A DNA stretch of 64,000 nt from Chlamydoabsidia padenii (taxonomy: Eukaryota; Mucoromycota; Mucoromycetes; Mucorales; Cunninghamellaceae), in contig JAIWND010000044.1 in NCBI GenBank assembly GCA_025330725.1, forward strand, positions 62,001-126,000, read 5' to 3'. Under the pieces are notes generated by a model. It was not told the DNA's origin. It searched no databases and was given only the letters and a program-made list of their open reading frames with translations. The position numbers and the translations under genes are program-made. Position 1 is the stretch's first letter; each line of letters starts with the position of its first letter. Positions 35,561 to 47,468 of the stretch are shown in pieces.

Positions 35561-38500
35561 ATGGATTTTTCCTATTGCCTGACAAAAGACGTCCATCGAC
35601 CGGTCACCATCAAAATGTAACAGCAAGTCTCTTTTGTGACGTACTTGTACTAACCACATTTTGTCTTGTCTTTTTCTTTTTTCTAGTTCGACTTTGGAAG
35701 GATCACTTCAACATGATGCTTTAACTACTGAACAAGACATGTAAAAACCAATGCTCTCTCCTCTCACTTGACTTTTTTTAACTGACCCCTTCTTTATTTT
35801 ATTTGGTTTAGCGAACATCCTGATTACTATGTGACAGTTCAAGTATTTGGTGATAATAAACCTTTGACGGTGGCTATTCGAACTTGTTACAAAGCATTCA
35901 AGAACCATTGGAGGTAAAGAATAAAATAAGATTGTACAATGACTGACTCTCTCTGTTTTATAGTTGGAATGAATGGTTGACTTTACCCATCAAATACAGC
36001 GATTTGCCATCATCGGCTCAATTGGCTATTACCATTTGGGGTATTCTTGGACCAAGGAACTTGGTACCTATAGGAGGCACCACAATGCGCCTTTTTGGAA
36101 AACATAGGTAAAGGAGAAGGGAGGGATGGGCTTCGATACACTAACTCCAACTACCTTTTTTTTTTCCAAACCACATAGTACTTTACGAAAAGGCAAACAC
36201 AAGTTACATATATGGGCGGCAAAGGAAGCGGATGGTCGGACCCTGACAACAACACCAAGTAAAGTGGATGTGACAAATGATATGGATAAACTCGAAAAGG
36301 TAATTTGATCTTATAGAAAACAACATTTTTGAATTATTCTCTACTCACTTTATTTTACAGCTAGTAAAACGATATGACTGTGGTAATATCCAACCTGTAG
36401 AATGGTTAGATAACTTGGCATTTAGAAAAATTGAACAAATACACAAGGTAAAAGGAACAAACTGGATGGGATTCATCAATATGCCAACTTATATAATTTT
36501 TTATTTAGAAAGCATCACTCTCATCGAATAGCTTGGCATTATATGTTGAACTACCAAAATTTGATTTTCCTATTGTGTACGGTGACACGGTAAGTTGAAT
36601 GAAGCATGTGTTTATTATATGAACTCGAACTAGTGACTTTTTTTTGTACATGTAGGAATATAAAGTGGTGAATACAACAGCAAGAACAATAGGTGATCAA
36701 GGTGGTGTACCGAATACAGCCATTGCAAATGCTATGAACCAATCTATTATTCATAATAACATCACTCAACAGCAACAGCAACGACCTCTATCATCTCAAC
36801 AAGTGACTCATTATTCGGTTATATTGGATCCTGAGCTTTTACGTGATAATCCTGTTGAAGCCAAACATCGTCGATTAGTGCGTAGTCATAGGAACGGGCC
36901 TTTGGATCGTGATCTCAAACCAAATCCAAAAATCAGAGATGAATTGAATGTAAGGTCTTGCATCAAAAATGACTTTATAACTCACTCACTTTATTTAGAG
37001 TATCATGGCGTATCCACCTAGTCAAACTTTGACGGCTGAAGAAAAGGATCTGGTGTGGAAATTCAGGTTTTATCTAACAAGAGATAAACGGGTAAAGAAA
37101 AGGGCGAATGAAATGGTGAACCTGACTAACTTTGGTTTTTCTGTTTAACATAGGCATTAACCAAATTCTTGAAATGTGTGGTTTGGATTGATCCTACTGA
37201 AGTACGTCAAGCTGTGGATCTTTTACCAATGTGGGCAGATATTGATGTGGATGATGCATTGGAGCTACTAGGCAAAGAATTCGAAAACCGAGCTGTGCGA
37301 TCTTATGCGGTGAACCAACTACGAAAAGCCGATGATGATGTAAGGAAATGCTAATGTTTTGGTTTTGATTACATAACAACTCTTTCTTTTCTATTATAGG
37401 ATTTATTATTGTATCTTTTACAATTGGTCCAAGCACTCAAATTCGAACACTTTAATGAAAAAGATGCCAACTGGTATGAATCTTCCCTTGTCCAATTCTT
37501 GATCGACCGTGCTACTCAAAATCCTATTCTTGGAAACTACTTTCATTGGTATTTGATGGTGGAATGTGAAGACAAGGTGGTGGGTAAAATGTATGCTAAG
37601 GTAGCTTATCATTACTTCAAGGCAATCCTAGAGGTAAAGACAATGACAAGTACAAAAAATAAAAATAAAAATAAAAATAAAAAATAAAAATAAAAAAGAG
37701 AGAGAGAGAGAGGAACTAATGGATTTGATTTGTGAACTAGGTACCTAATGGACATCAACGACGTGATACTTTACGACAACAAGGTCAACTGATTCAAACT
37801 CTATCTCGACTATCAAAAGAAATAAGGGATATGAAAGAAATTCGATCAAAGAAGGTAAACTTGGAAAATAAATAAATAAATCTCTCATACTTTATTACTC
37901 TTCTTTAAGGTGGAGAAACTGCGATCAATTATCTCGGATCCCAAGGGCTCACTCTATTCAATCCAATCTCTACCTTTACCCCTGGATCCCACCAAACTGG
38001 TCTCGGGCGTGTTGGCCGAGAAATCAAATATCTTTAATAGTAATCTCCAACCTCTTCGATTAACTTTTACCTGTGATGATGACACTGAATACCCGGTAAG
38101 AAACCTCTTTTTTTTAATATTATTATTTGAACTGGAAAATGAACCAACTATTCTTAAAAAAAAAAGATCATATTCAAGAGTGGTGATGATTTACGACAAG
38201 ACCAACTGGTGATTCAGATTATCACATTGATGGACAAGTTACTCCGTAAAGAAAACCTGGATCTCAAGTTGACACCCTACAAGGTACTGGCAACCGGACC
38301 CGAACATGGCCTGATGCAATTTATCCCTTCAAAATCATTGGCGGCGGTCTTGGACGAACATCAAAACAATGTACTCGACTACTTTCGACAACACCATCCT
38401 GATGCAGAGGGTATCTACGGTATCAATAACAGTGTGATGGAAAACTATATTCGAAGTTGTGCAGGCTATTGTGTGATCACTTATCTCTTGGGAGTGGGCG

Positions 38501-39021
38501 ATCGACATTTGGACAACTTGTTATTATCACCACAGGGGCATCTCTTTCATGTGGATTTTGGATTTATCTTGGGGCGCGATCCTAAACCCTTTCCACCACC
38601 AATGAAACTCTGCAAGGAAATGATCGAAGCTATGGGTGGAGCTGATTCACCACATTACAACAAATTCAGGCAGTTTTGTTATACTGCTTTTACTACGCTG
38701 CGTCGCAACTCTAATCTGATCTTGAACTTGTTTGCTCTAATGGTCGATGCTAATATTCCTGATATCAAGATTGAACCGGACAAGGCGGTGATCAAGGTAA
38801 AACTTTATAAAGAAAAAGAAAAAAATAGATAGATAGAATGAAAGAATGATGCTCATGGTGATAATTTGTTTCTTCTGTAGGTACAAGAAAAATTTAGGCT
38901 GGATTTATCCGAAGAAGCCGCCATTGCATACTTTCAAGGATTGATCTCCGAAAGTGTCAATGCTTTATTCCCTCAAATCATGGAAACTGTCCACAAATGG
39001 GCCCAATACTGGAGGAAATAG
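35561..39021 (+). CDS. VPS34: Class III phosphatidylinositol 3-kinase Vps34
   Basis: About a dozen exons. It starts [20 protein letters not shown], matching the start of Vps34 proteins, and continues through the C2 domain ([37 protein letters not shown]), the helical PIK domain ([25 protein letters not shown]), and the kinase domain: [13 protein letters not shown], catalytic loop [31 protein letters not shown], ending HKWAQYWRK. All catalytic residues are present. It makes PI3P for endosome sorting and autophagy with Vps15 and Atg6. A Gln-rich insert (about 36765-36785) interrupts the linker. One intron (37633-37740) has an (AAAAAT)-type tract. The C-terminal amphipathic helix typical for membrane binding is intact. 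Confidence 0.95.
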
Positions 39022-39529
39022 AATATAGTTGGTTTGATTATATATTCAATAATAGTCCCCCTCTCCATATATCATTTTTTAACAAACAAGTACAGTATCT
39101 TTAATAAATCGTACGCATTGAACTAAACGAAATTGTCAAATAAGTAACAAATAAACGCAGGGGATACAATTTGTGTATTAAAGGTTGGATGATGCACCTT
39201 GTGTAATGACTGGATTATGTTAAAAAAAAGATTGTATATAGACAATGTTTTATTGGCAAAAAAAAGATGGGGTGAAGAAGACAAACTATACTAAGGGGGA
39301 AACTATACTGCAAAACAACCTACAGCAGCATGTCTCGGTAAATCACGTTCCTGACTTGTTTGTATGCTGTTTGACCTGAGACGAGTGCCTGTATATCATG
39401 GCTGTGGAGTCGATTAAAGCTAGTCATAACATGTTCCAGTCGAATAAGATCCCCACGCCGTACATAATCGAGCCATGGCTCTTGATGTCGATCCTAGCGC
39501 ATTGCCCGAATCCTTGTCTTCTTAATCCA
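39022..39529. other. Intergenic downstream of VPS34
   Basis: No supported gene. The minus strand near 39330-39529 may continue the helicase relic but is too broken to read. Confidence 0.4.
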
Positions 39530-39826
39530 AAGTCGAATTCATTTTTCGAATGATCCACCAGTTATTTTCATCTTGACGGGGATACAAAGTGATATATTGT
39601 TCTACTGTGATATCTTTGCACAATCGGTCCACAGCTTCAAAGTTGAAGCGGTTTGACAAGACAACTTTGTCTCAGATGATTAGTGTTGATTCCTTGATGA
39701 GATGGGCGAGTGAGCTACCAAGGTAAGACACTGAATGATCTTTTTTGAGCGGGATTTTAAACCGAATGTGGGTAGCTCGTCCACCAGGCAAGAGAATAAC
39801 AGCACTACCCGACGAGGAGGGTTCAA
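39530..39826 (-). pseudogene. Helitron-type Pif1-like helicase fragment
   Basis: On the minus strand a frame reads AVILLPGGRATHIRFKIPLK, then SSLAHLIKESTLII, stop, then DKVVLSNRFNFEAVDRLCKD. In Pif1-like helicases of Helitrons this order is ALLLPGGRTAHS-FKIP, then LIIWDEAPM, then the AFEALDRTLRD helix. Here the Trp of the Walker B block is a TGA and DEAPM has become DKVVL, so the ATPase is dead. No upstream Walker A or Rep endonuclease was found. Confidence 0.65.
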
Positions 39827-40635
39827 GTCTACATTATATACAGGTGAAATTGAGTGAGGACTACTGGTAACATTCTAAAAAGTTCAAAAAAGTACATGGT
39901 ATTAGTATAGTTCCTTTTCCTTGCCCCATTTTCTTTCTTTCTTTCTAATACTTACTCCTACGACAGATGAAACTGAGCCTACATCAGGCACAGGTAAGAC
40001 TGGTTCCACAAATGGCACTGGAGGATTCACAGCAGGATTGGTGGTGGTTTTTTAAAAAAAATAGATTTTGTTTTTTTTAGTAAGGTAAGATAGATGATGC
40101 CGTAACACGTACACAAGTGTTAACTTGCGTTTACAGTGATACTGTAGAAGACATGGCTAATCCATCAAAATTGGGGTACCAGCAGGATCCTATAAATGAT
40201 AACTTGGTGAGTACACTGGCTATTACATAATTAAATAGTTTCTTCTTCTTTTTACTTACATTCATTGGCAGGACAGTTTTTCGACGATCTCCTCAAACAT
40301 TCGTTTGACCCACACCCTGGATATGCAACTACATTACGAAATGCAAAGTCATTAGTAAAGTAAAACGTTAACACCTTTTTACTCTTACTTTCCTTCTATG
40401 CTTTTTTTGTGTTTTTCGTCAGACATTGAATGGCGATGTGAAATAGTTGGAAAAGAAAGAACAGACAAAAAAATTTATAGTTTCATCATGCATTATCGAG
40501 TATCCATGAATGAAACCTCGGTTCAAACCCCGGTCCAAAGGTCTTTCTCCGCTTCCCCCCCCTTTGCAAAAACACACTAATCCTCTCTCGTTTTCTCCTC
40601 GTTTTATTTCACCTTTGCCATCATCAAATCTAGAG
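39827..40635. other. Upstream region of the MBOAT gene with exon-like fragments
   Basis: A possible short reading MANPSKLGYQQDPINDNL (about 40154-40207) ends at a GTGAGT donor, and a later block reads QFFDDLLKHSFDPHPGYATT (about 40273-40330). The phases do not join cleanly, so I do not call a gene. The stretch just before 40636 is the MBOAT gene's 5' UTR. Confidence 0.3.
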
Positions 40636-41697
40636 ATGGATCCATATGTATTTCATACTCTCCCACCCCCTTTTGTTTTGCGCCCATCGTCACTCGTCTT
40701 GATATACCTTGTTGTCTTTATGCTCGACTACATTTTACTCCGGCAACAACGAAAAAGTTGGTTGTCATGGTTGGTAGTCATATACCATCTTGTTCTCCCC
40801 GTGATGTTTGTCTCGCCATCCCAACCTCTCAATATTTTTTTCACAGCAGGACCGATTTACGTTGCATCATTCACTGGTCACCTGAGTCCCACACAACTTG
40901 AGCATCCATCGAGATGGATCAAGGCCCTAGCAACCGACCTCGTGGAATCAGAGCAAGGTGGCTACGTGCGATTACATGGAGTAGCCAAGATGTGCCGTGG
41001 ATTATTCAAATTGTCTTTATTGTACTCTGTGCTGGATCCATGCTGGGCATGGCTTGGTGTGTCGACTTCTTCACAGGTGACTCCTCTGAGCAAACCTTGG
41101 GTGATTGAAACCTTGGCCTACCCTTGGTATCATCCAATGACCTTGCTCTATAATCTCATGCTGGGTGTGACAGCTTACTGCTTACTTGGAATAGTGGATA
41201 TTTTTTTGGGTATCGAACAAGTCGTGTCTGGTATCAGGTTTATGGACTTGTTTGATTCACCCATCTTGGCAAGTTCACCGAGGGATTTCTGGTCCAGACG
41301 ATGGAATCGTGTGGTCCGACGCCAATTTCATGGCCACTACTTTGTACAGTCACCAGTAGCTGGTGATAAAGTCGAGACAAGGAATAAGAGCAAAGGATTC
41401 TGGACATCGAGACACGCTCGGGGTTTAAATATATTCATGCTAAGCGGGGTACTTCATGAATTGATCCTTTGGAGTAATTGTCGGGAAATCACGTTGGAAA
41501 ATTTTTGCTTCTTCTTTTTACATGGTTTGGCAGTGATGGTGGAAACAAGTATGACAAGAAATCAACGTCGGTTACAACAAAAAGAATTATGGCTCTGTCG
41601 AGGAGCTTTTTTGGTTTTCATGACTTTCACTGCTCGATTATTTGTAGCACCTTTTGTAAGACATGATTTCTGGGTACCTTTAGATGTTAGTTTTTAA
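40636..41697 (+). CDS. Wax-synthase-type MBOAT acyltransferase
   Basis: Intronless, 353 residues from MDPYVFHTLPPPF; the longer frame from 40510 adds a Pro/Ser leader with no family support. About eight membrane segments. Family motifs: SPRDFWSRRWNRVVRRQFHG (the conserved WxRRWNxxxRR), and LSGVLHELILW with the catalytic His. Such enzymes move acyl groups from acyl-CoA to alcohols (wax esters) or to secondary metabolites in the ER. The substrate cannot be read from sequence. Convergent with the next gene, 117 bp between stops. Confidence 0.85.
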   Translation: MDPYVFHTLPPPFVLRPSSLVLIYLVVFMLDYILLRQQRKSWLSWLVVIYHLVLPVMFVSPSQPLNIFFTAGPIYVASFTGHLSPTQLEHPSRWIKALATDLVESEQGGYVRLHGVAKMCRGLFKLSLLYSVLDPCWAWLGVSTSSQVTPLSKPWVIETLAYPWYHPMTLLYNLMLGVTAYCLLGIVDIFLGIEQVVSGIRFMDLFDSPILASSPRDFWSRRWNRVVRRQFHGHYFVQSPVAGDKVETRNKSKGFWTSRHARGLNIFMLSGVLHELILWSNCREITLENFCFFFLHGLAVMVETSMTRNQRRLQQKELWLCRGAFLVFMTFTARLFVAPFVRHDFWVPLDVSF

Positions 41698-41814
41698 AAA
41701 ATAGAGTAGAGAGATACGAAGTTTATTATTATTATTAAAAAGTGTTTACAACAAAGACAGTGTATCTATGCTAAAAAAAAAGGGGGGGGGAGATGGGGAA
41801 TATCTATTATTATA

Positions 41815-43484
41815 TCAAAGTAGATAGATGGTTTGTTCTTCTGGTGATAAATCAAAATCGTCCAAATCCTGTCGGTCCAGATCATGCGAGTCATCAACAG
41901 GGCGTGCAAGTCGATGAGCATGATTAGCCAATTCAGGGTCATTCATAGTAGCAATGGTATCCGGGTCCCATTTCCCACTAGCGACCAATTGTGTAATGTA
42001 TTGTGTAATCAGGTCTTCATCTTCTTTGCCTACGATCATGTTTGCTTCAATACTTGCCAATTGAGTTTTTCTTTTTTCATATCGTTGGAAAGATTGTTGA
42101 AAAGCTGGTGGCGGTGGAGGATCAAATGTATTGTCGTTTGTTTGTTCCATCATTAGGGGTAAGATATCCTCTAAATGACTGAGAGTGTCGCGTTCCTTGT
42201 GTAGCACTCCATTTTGCAACCATGGTAAAGATTTGGCAAACGTATAAAGAAGAGTCAACAGTTCGCTGTACCGATTTTGTAAAGTACGGCTGCGGGTATC
42301 CATCGTGACAAGACTGGTCAGACCTTGCCAATGGACAATGATCTTGGGAGAGGATGAATCCGAATGGCGGTGATAATAAGAGAGCATGGTGATGACAAGA
42401 CAGACAAGGACCAATGGATAAGTATGCCGTCCGTCTCCATACCCATAATAAGTGGCGATAGTGTAGAGTTGCATGGTTTGATGTCGTATTGTTTGGTGAT
42501 CCATGTTTGTTGGCCAAATCAAAGGTACCTTTGTTGCCGAGTCTGTTGTTGGTACTACGATACCTTGGTTGCTTTTTCGTTGCCGTTTGACTGGATGTGT
42601 AATGCTTCTTTTATAGCTTTGTTTTCGTTTCTTTGTGCATCCAGTTGAATCTTGATTGTATCGAATCAAATAAAAGAATGGAGTTTGTTGACTTTGTGAC
42701 GGTGATGGTAATGATGTGTCTGTTGTAAGAGGTGAATGGGTAGAAATAAGGAGAGGAAAGACGTTGGTCATAATGTTGTCGAGTTGATAAAGTGGATCAT
42801 GCCAACGAGGAGCACTGGCGAGTTGAGCAGCAAGAATGAATCGCATAACAGTATAGATCCGAAGACAAAAGGAGAGATTTCCGTCAAATCGATGACACCA
42901 TTCGGAGAGACTTGTACTTCTTTCTGATTGGCGATGTTGTAAAACGACAAGATAGTAGAGACAGAGGATGACTTCAGTTGGTTGGCGGCAATATATATGG
43001 AGAGGGTGGTACAGGTAGAGTCTGCACAACTTTATCACATACATTGTTTCCTCATCAGTTGTGTTGAATAAGCTTTGTAATCGGTATATCGCATCCTTGT
43101 AGCGACTCTATATATATTTATATATAAGACAGGTGAGAATGGATGGTTTTCCTTGTTTATCGTTTGTCTTACCTGGTAAAGATGAGGTACAGATCTACAC
43201 CGTGATTGATTGACAGAACCACAAGTTGATGTTTCGCCGGTTGAGCTCTGGTTGTTGTATTGTTTTGACGATTGACTGGTTGGACCTATTTCGGTTGCTG
43301 TTGTTGTTGTTGTTGCTGTTGTTGATGGTTCGTCGATTCGAGCGCATTCGGTAGGTTCTATAGTTGGAGTAACTTGGGTGTTGGAGGATTCAAATATAAG
43401 ACCACATTCAGTACAGCAGAGAGCTTGGGATTCATATTCAGTAATGATCTTGGAATAATGACAAGTTGGACATGACACTACCAT
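41815..43484 (-). CDS. TFIIB-family protein with zinc ribbon (BRF/Brf2-like), divergent
   Basis: Two exons (43484-43173 and 43107-41815) give 534 residues. The N-terminus is a zinc ribbon, CPTCHYSK...LCCTECGLIFES (CxxC...CxxC), as in TFIIB/BRF. A Thr/Ser-rich linker is followed by an all-helical region with a cyclin-like look (AIYRLQSLFNTTDEETMYVI, EVILCLYYLVVLQH, SLSEWCHRF). A Lys/Arg patch (KKRKQSYKR) and an acidic C-terminus (SHDLDRQDLDDFDLSPEEQ) follow. Such proteins place RNA polymerase II or III. It is too divergent from TFIIB or Brf1 to pick one; a second cyclin repeat is not clear. The longer frame to 43664 enters repeat-like sequence and is rejected. Confidence 0.7.
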
Positions 43485-43518
43485 ATAAATCAAAAAGTTA
43501 AATAAATAAAAAACCCTT

Positions 43519-43560
43519 AATAAACTTGAAATTGAGACAGCGTCATTTTTATAGAAGTCA
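43519..43560. repeat. Fragment related to the MITE terminus
   Basis: AAACTTGAAATTGA-ACAGCGTCATTTT resembles the arm of the MITE at 13288 (AAACTTGAAATTGAAACGCCGTCATTTT). There is only one arm. It lies 35 bp upstream of the TFIIB-family start codon. Confidence 0.4.
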
Positions 43561-43660
43561 GAAAAACATTCAGGAATTATCCCAGCCAATAAAACTCGAG
43601 AAAAAACCTGCACGGTCGAAGGGTACAGTAACTTATTTTTTTTTATTTTGAATCGTTTAA

Positions 43661-44464
43661 TCAAATAAATAATTGAATAGTATGATGCTTTAGGACATTA
43701 GGAACAAATCTTTTCGAACATATTGTTTCTGGAGGAATTAATAAAGAAGAAAAAGACATTTGAAGTTGGGTCACTTTTGGCTGTGGGGGACAATTTGAAA
43801 TAAAGCGGGTGAAAAGATAAAAAACCAAAAAAGGAACATCTTCAAGCATCAACTTTTCAGCGCCGACTGATTTGATAATGTATTTTAGCCAATCAGATCC
43901 TTGATGCATTGTTGTAAGCGCCGATTGAATTGAAAAATTGATAAACCACATTGGATGCTGTTTTCATAACCACACCATATTGGGCTTTCCAACCGATTTG
44001 TAGAAAATTTTCACTGGTATTGATCATTTTGATTTTTTCATCCTTTTTCATTCGTTTGTGAGTGTTTGGCGTTGGTTTTTTAGAAGCCTCTCGTTTTAAT
44101 GAAGCCGCCATTGAACTGCCCGATCCCTTTGCTTGCACTATGTTTTTAAATGCCGCGCTGCAGTTTTCGTTGACATATTCACACCATATTATCATCAGTG
44201 GGTAATTTTTTCGATCGAACATCTTTTTGATATCATCATTTGTTGTTGTTGTCGGCCGATTTGTATAAAAGTCAACAGTTGATAAATAAGTAAATACATG
44301 TACTTTTGGCCATTTTTCTTTTTACCTTCTTGGTTTCTTCGACCCTGATGTTCATTAAAGATTGCCGTGGCTTTGTCATACATTTGCGGTGCAAACGTTT
44401 TCTTTGCTTGACTTTCTTTCACTGTCACCAAAAATTCTTGCTCTTCCGATTCAGTTTCCCCCAT
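43661..44464 (-). pseudogene. Unknown gene remnant with two frame changes
   Basis: Starts MGETESEEQEFLVTVKESQA (44464). The reading frame shifts near 44330 into HVFTYLSTVDFYTNRPTTT and DDIKKMFDRKNYPLMIIWCE, and again near 43920 into DWLKYIIKSVGAEKLMLEDV. No splice sites explain the shifts well. A basic patch (KREASKKPTPNTHKRMKKDE) is present. The family is not recognised; its place directly beside the MULE suggests accessory DNA. Confidence 0.4.
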
Positions 44465-44786
44465 AGATTCATTAATTTTGTGGTAATGTATCCCAGTCTT
44501 TCAGGAAAGGCCATTGGAATAAAGTGTCGACAAAGATCGTACTATGCCATCTCCCCGGAATGGCATTAGGTTCAGGATCATTGTGCTGTTGATCAGCATT
44601 CATTGTAGTTGAACAGTAAAAAAAAAAAAAAAAAAAAAATCGAGTGTGTGAAGGAAAAGTATGACAAGCAAAAGGACATATTGAAAAAGGGGTGAGACGG
44701 TTTATGGGTCATATTTCAAAGATCGGCGATGAGGCAACGATTATGCAAGTTACCCCAGTGTCAAACGCCGCTGGTGGAAACGAGCG

Positions 44787-47443
44787 TAAATGTTAAATTC
44801 CGATTAGTCTGAATTTGAAGTATAGTGATCCGTCATCACAGCCAAATTAATGATTCTTTGAATCTTTAATGCTTTTCTTTTTCCTTCTTCTTCTTTCGCA
44901 CCATCATGACGACATATGTACAAAAAGAAATCGCCAGTGTTCAACAAAGAAGAATTGGTATCGTCGACTACTCTTCTTTTGGTGAATGCCCGGCTACTTT
45001 GACGGTAAAAAGGCGCGATTGGCAGTTTTGGCTTGATAGAGAACAGATCCGCACAAATACTACATACTACCTGAAAACTGGCAAGAAACCCAAGAAAAAT
45101 AATGCCAGATTTTTGTCTCCCTTTGGAAATCATGATGGAGATGAATTCAACAAAGATGCCACCGATGCCGCTCCTGTGACCAAGAAACCTCGTTTTAACA
45201 AGCAAGGCAAATTAATCAAACCAAGACCAACCATGGCGCGATACTACGAAGTAACTTTTTATACATGCATTTGGCTCATCTCTCTCTCTTTCTCTCTCTC
45301 TCCTTTTTTTTTTTTATAGATGTTTGTGTGTAATACGTACGGTCAACCAAAAAAAGTTGCCAACTTCAATAGACATCATGATCCCATATCTTGTGGTTGC
45401 TCTTCCAAAATCATTATCTCAACAACAGAAATTTATCCTACCAACATTACCATCAAATACTTTTGGGAGCATTCAGGTCATTCTCCTGGAAGCATACAAG
45501 ATATGTCATCTGGTCCAATTAGCGCGCACGCTCGACGAGCAGTTGAAAACTTGGTCAATGATAACAATTACGACTGGAAACACATTGAACAGTATCTCCG
45601 TGCAGACCGATTGACTTTGACAACGATGCTTGAAATGGGTGGATCAGCTATATTCGACGAAACAATGCGGAAAAAGCAGGCATCACAAATGCATACGGTC
45701 CTCTCGTCCGAATCTTAATATGCCATTGGCATATTCTCAAGAACTGGCGACTCGATGTGGTGAAGAAGGTGAAGGCGGCTACAATTGTTGGGGAACCTCG
45801 TCCTTCTGCTCAAGAAACATACACACATAGGCAACTGGCGATGGTGAAGCTGATGGTGATTATGTCTGCCGAAACAGAAGAGGATTTTGAAGAAGCCTAT
45901 CATCAACTGCAATTATTCAATGGGCATCAAAGGTGGGATTCTTCTGCCTTGCTCCTATGCTTTGGCCGAAAATATTTGGGCAAAAAGCAGAATTGGTATA
46001 AAGCATGGAGAAAGGTAATAATAATGTGTGTGGTGTGGTGTGGTCTGGAGGAAGGGTGTAATATGGGTTAAAATTAGAATAGTATAGGATGAATAGAACT
46101 AGTGATCCTTTTTTTTTTTTTACTAATAAAACAAGAAAATATTTATATACTATGTAATGCTACATTGTCTTCTGCCTTCTTGTTTTGCCTTTTTGTCTTT
46201 TTGTCTTTTTGTCTTATTCAAAGGGTACCTACAACATGAATACCAACAATGATGTTGAAAGTTGGCACCGTACCTTAAAGGATGTTTTTTTGCTAGATAG
46301 GCGTAGTCAGCGGGTCGAAGTGCTTGTTCACATTATATGGACCATGGTGATACCTGATTTTATGTCTGATAGTCTAAAAACCACCCACCTTTTCGGTAGT
46401 GCTTACCTGATGCAATGCGAAAAGGAACGAAAAAGTGCTGCATATCATCTAATTGGCAACAAACAAAAAAAAAACAAAAAAAAAAAAACAGATTTCATGC
46501 TATATTGAAAGTGATCCCGATGTCGATCTTTCATTACCAAGAATGAAACAAGGGAAATCCATGTCAAATCATTTGACTTGGGTTCGACTGAAATTTTTGT
46601 CGTAAAGTGTGATGCATCCAACCATATATTATCATGCTCGTGTCCTGATGCAATCAGAAGTGGTACTTTGTGCAAGCATGTTTTTTGTGAATGCTATGGA
46701 GCGATGGCATTTACCATTGATCGATCATCGGCCCCAGTCAGACCCACCTATGCAGCCGGAAGAAGAAGTGCAACAACAACAACGACAACCGAAATTGCCC
46801 AATGCTTTTACGGTGTAAGATGAAACCCCCACCTTTTTTATCAAGTAATCAATGTAATTTATTTATTAACAACAATTTTTTGGCTAATCTAGGTTAAAAT
46901 CCAATTTTGACAGATTGAAAGAATACATGGACAATGCATCTTAGGACAAGTACGACGAACAATCAGTGAGAAGTCTTGAGCATGCCTCCCAACATATGAG
47001 GACCATTTTCTCAGTGTTAAAGGACAGTAAAGTCGAGAATCGCCGCCTGCATGATCCTCAATCAAGAATCGATTGGTTGTATTAGTTTCGACTTTTCTCT
47101 TCGTTCTTTTTTATACTCTTCCCTTTTACATTGATCTACTTTATTTATCCCTTTGATCTTTGATCAATTTTATTTTATCTCTTTTACCTTTGACAACTAA
47201 CCGACTATTTGCCTTCAATGCCATTTTGATTTTGACAAAAAATATGACCGTTGATGAAGAAGTGTAGTCGTCGATGAGGAAGTATAGTCATTAATGAGGA
47301 AGTATGGTTGTTCTTGTTGTCATGATGGTGCAAAAGAAGAAGAAAGAAGAAGAGAGAATTAAAGATTCAAAGAGTTTTATTAATTTGGCTGTGATGACGG
47401 ATCACTATACTTCAAATTCAGACTAATCGGGATTTAACATTTA
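44787..47443 (+). mobile_element. MULE with about 125-bp terminal inverted repeats
   Basis: Left arm 44787-44910 begins TAAATGTTAAATTCCGATTAG; right arm 47319-47443 is its inverse, ending CTAATCGGGATTTAACATTTA, with near-complete inverted match including TCTGAATTTGAAGTATAGTG and CACAGCCAAATTAAT. Length is 2,657 bp. A target-site duplication of 8-10 bp was looked for and not seen. Inside the right end is a 20-bp unit repeated three times (about 47250-47312: GATGA(A/G)GAAGT(G/A)TAGTC). Confidence 0.85.
44906..47085 (+). pseudogene. MULE transposase, copy 2, catalytic core deleted
   Basis: Reads MTTYVQKEIASVQQRRIG, then CNTYGQPKKVANFNRHHDP, YFWEHSGHSPGSIQDMSSGP, and then jumps directly to ICHWHILKNWRLDVVKKVKA at 45717. 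Copy 1 has about 150 residues here that carry the catalytic Asp blocks, so an internal deletion has removed them. Later parts are present: WDSSALLLCFGRKYLGKKQN, NDVESWHRTLKDVFL, and an intact SWIM finger SCSCPDAIRSGTLCKH. Frames switch at introns and at least one stop (45716-45718). The element would need help from another copy to move. Confidence 0.8.
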
Positions 47444-47468
47444 TCAAAGCAAAGTGAGGGGAATCTGT

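Noticed and set aside
40509..40545. tRNA T-arm (GGTTCAAACCCC) upstream of the MBOAT gene
   Set aside because: Stem does not pair and no A box precedes it.
47250..47312. CRISPR-like direct repeats
   Set aside because: Three contiguous 20-bp imperfect units without spacers inside a transposon; an ordinary minisatellite.
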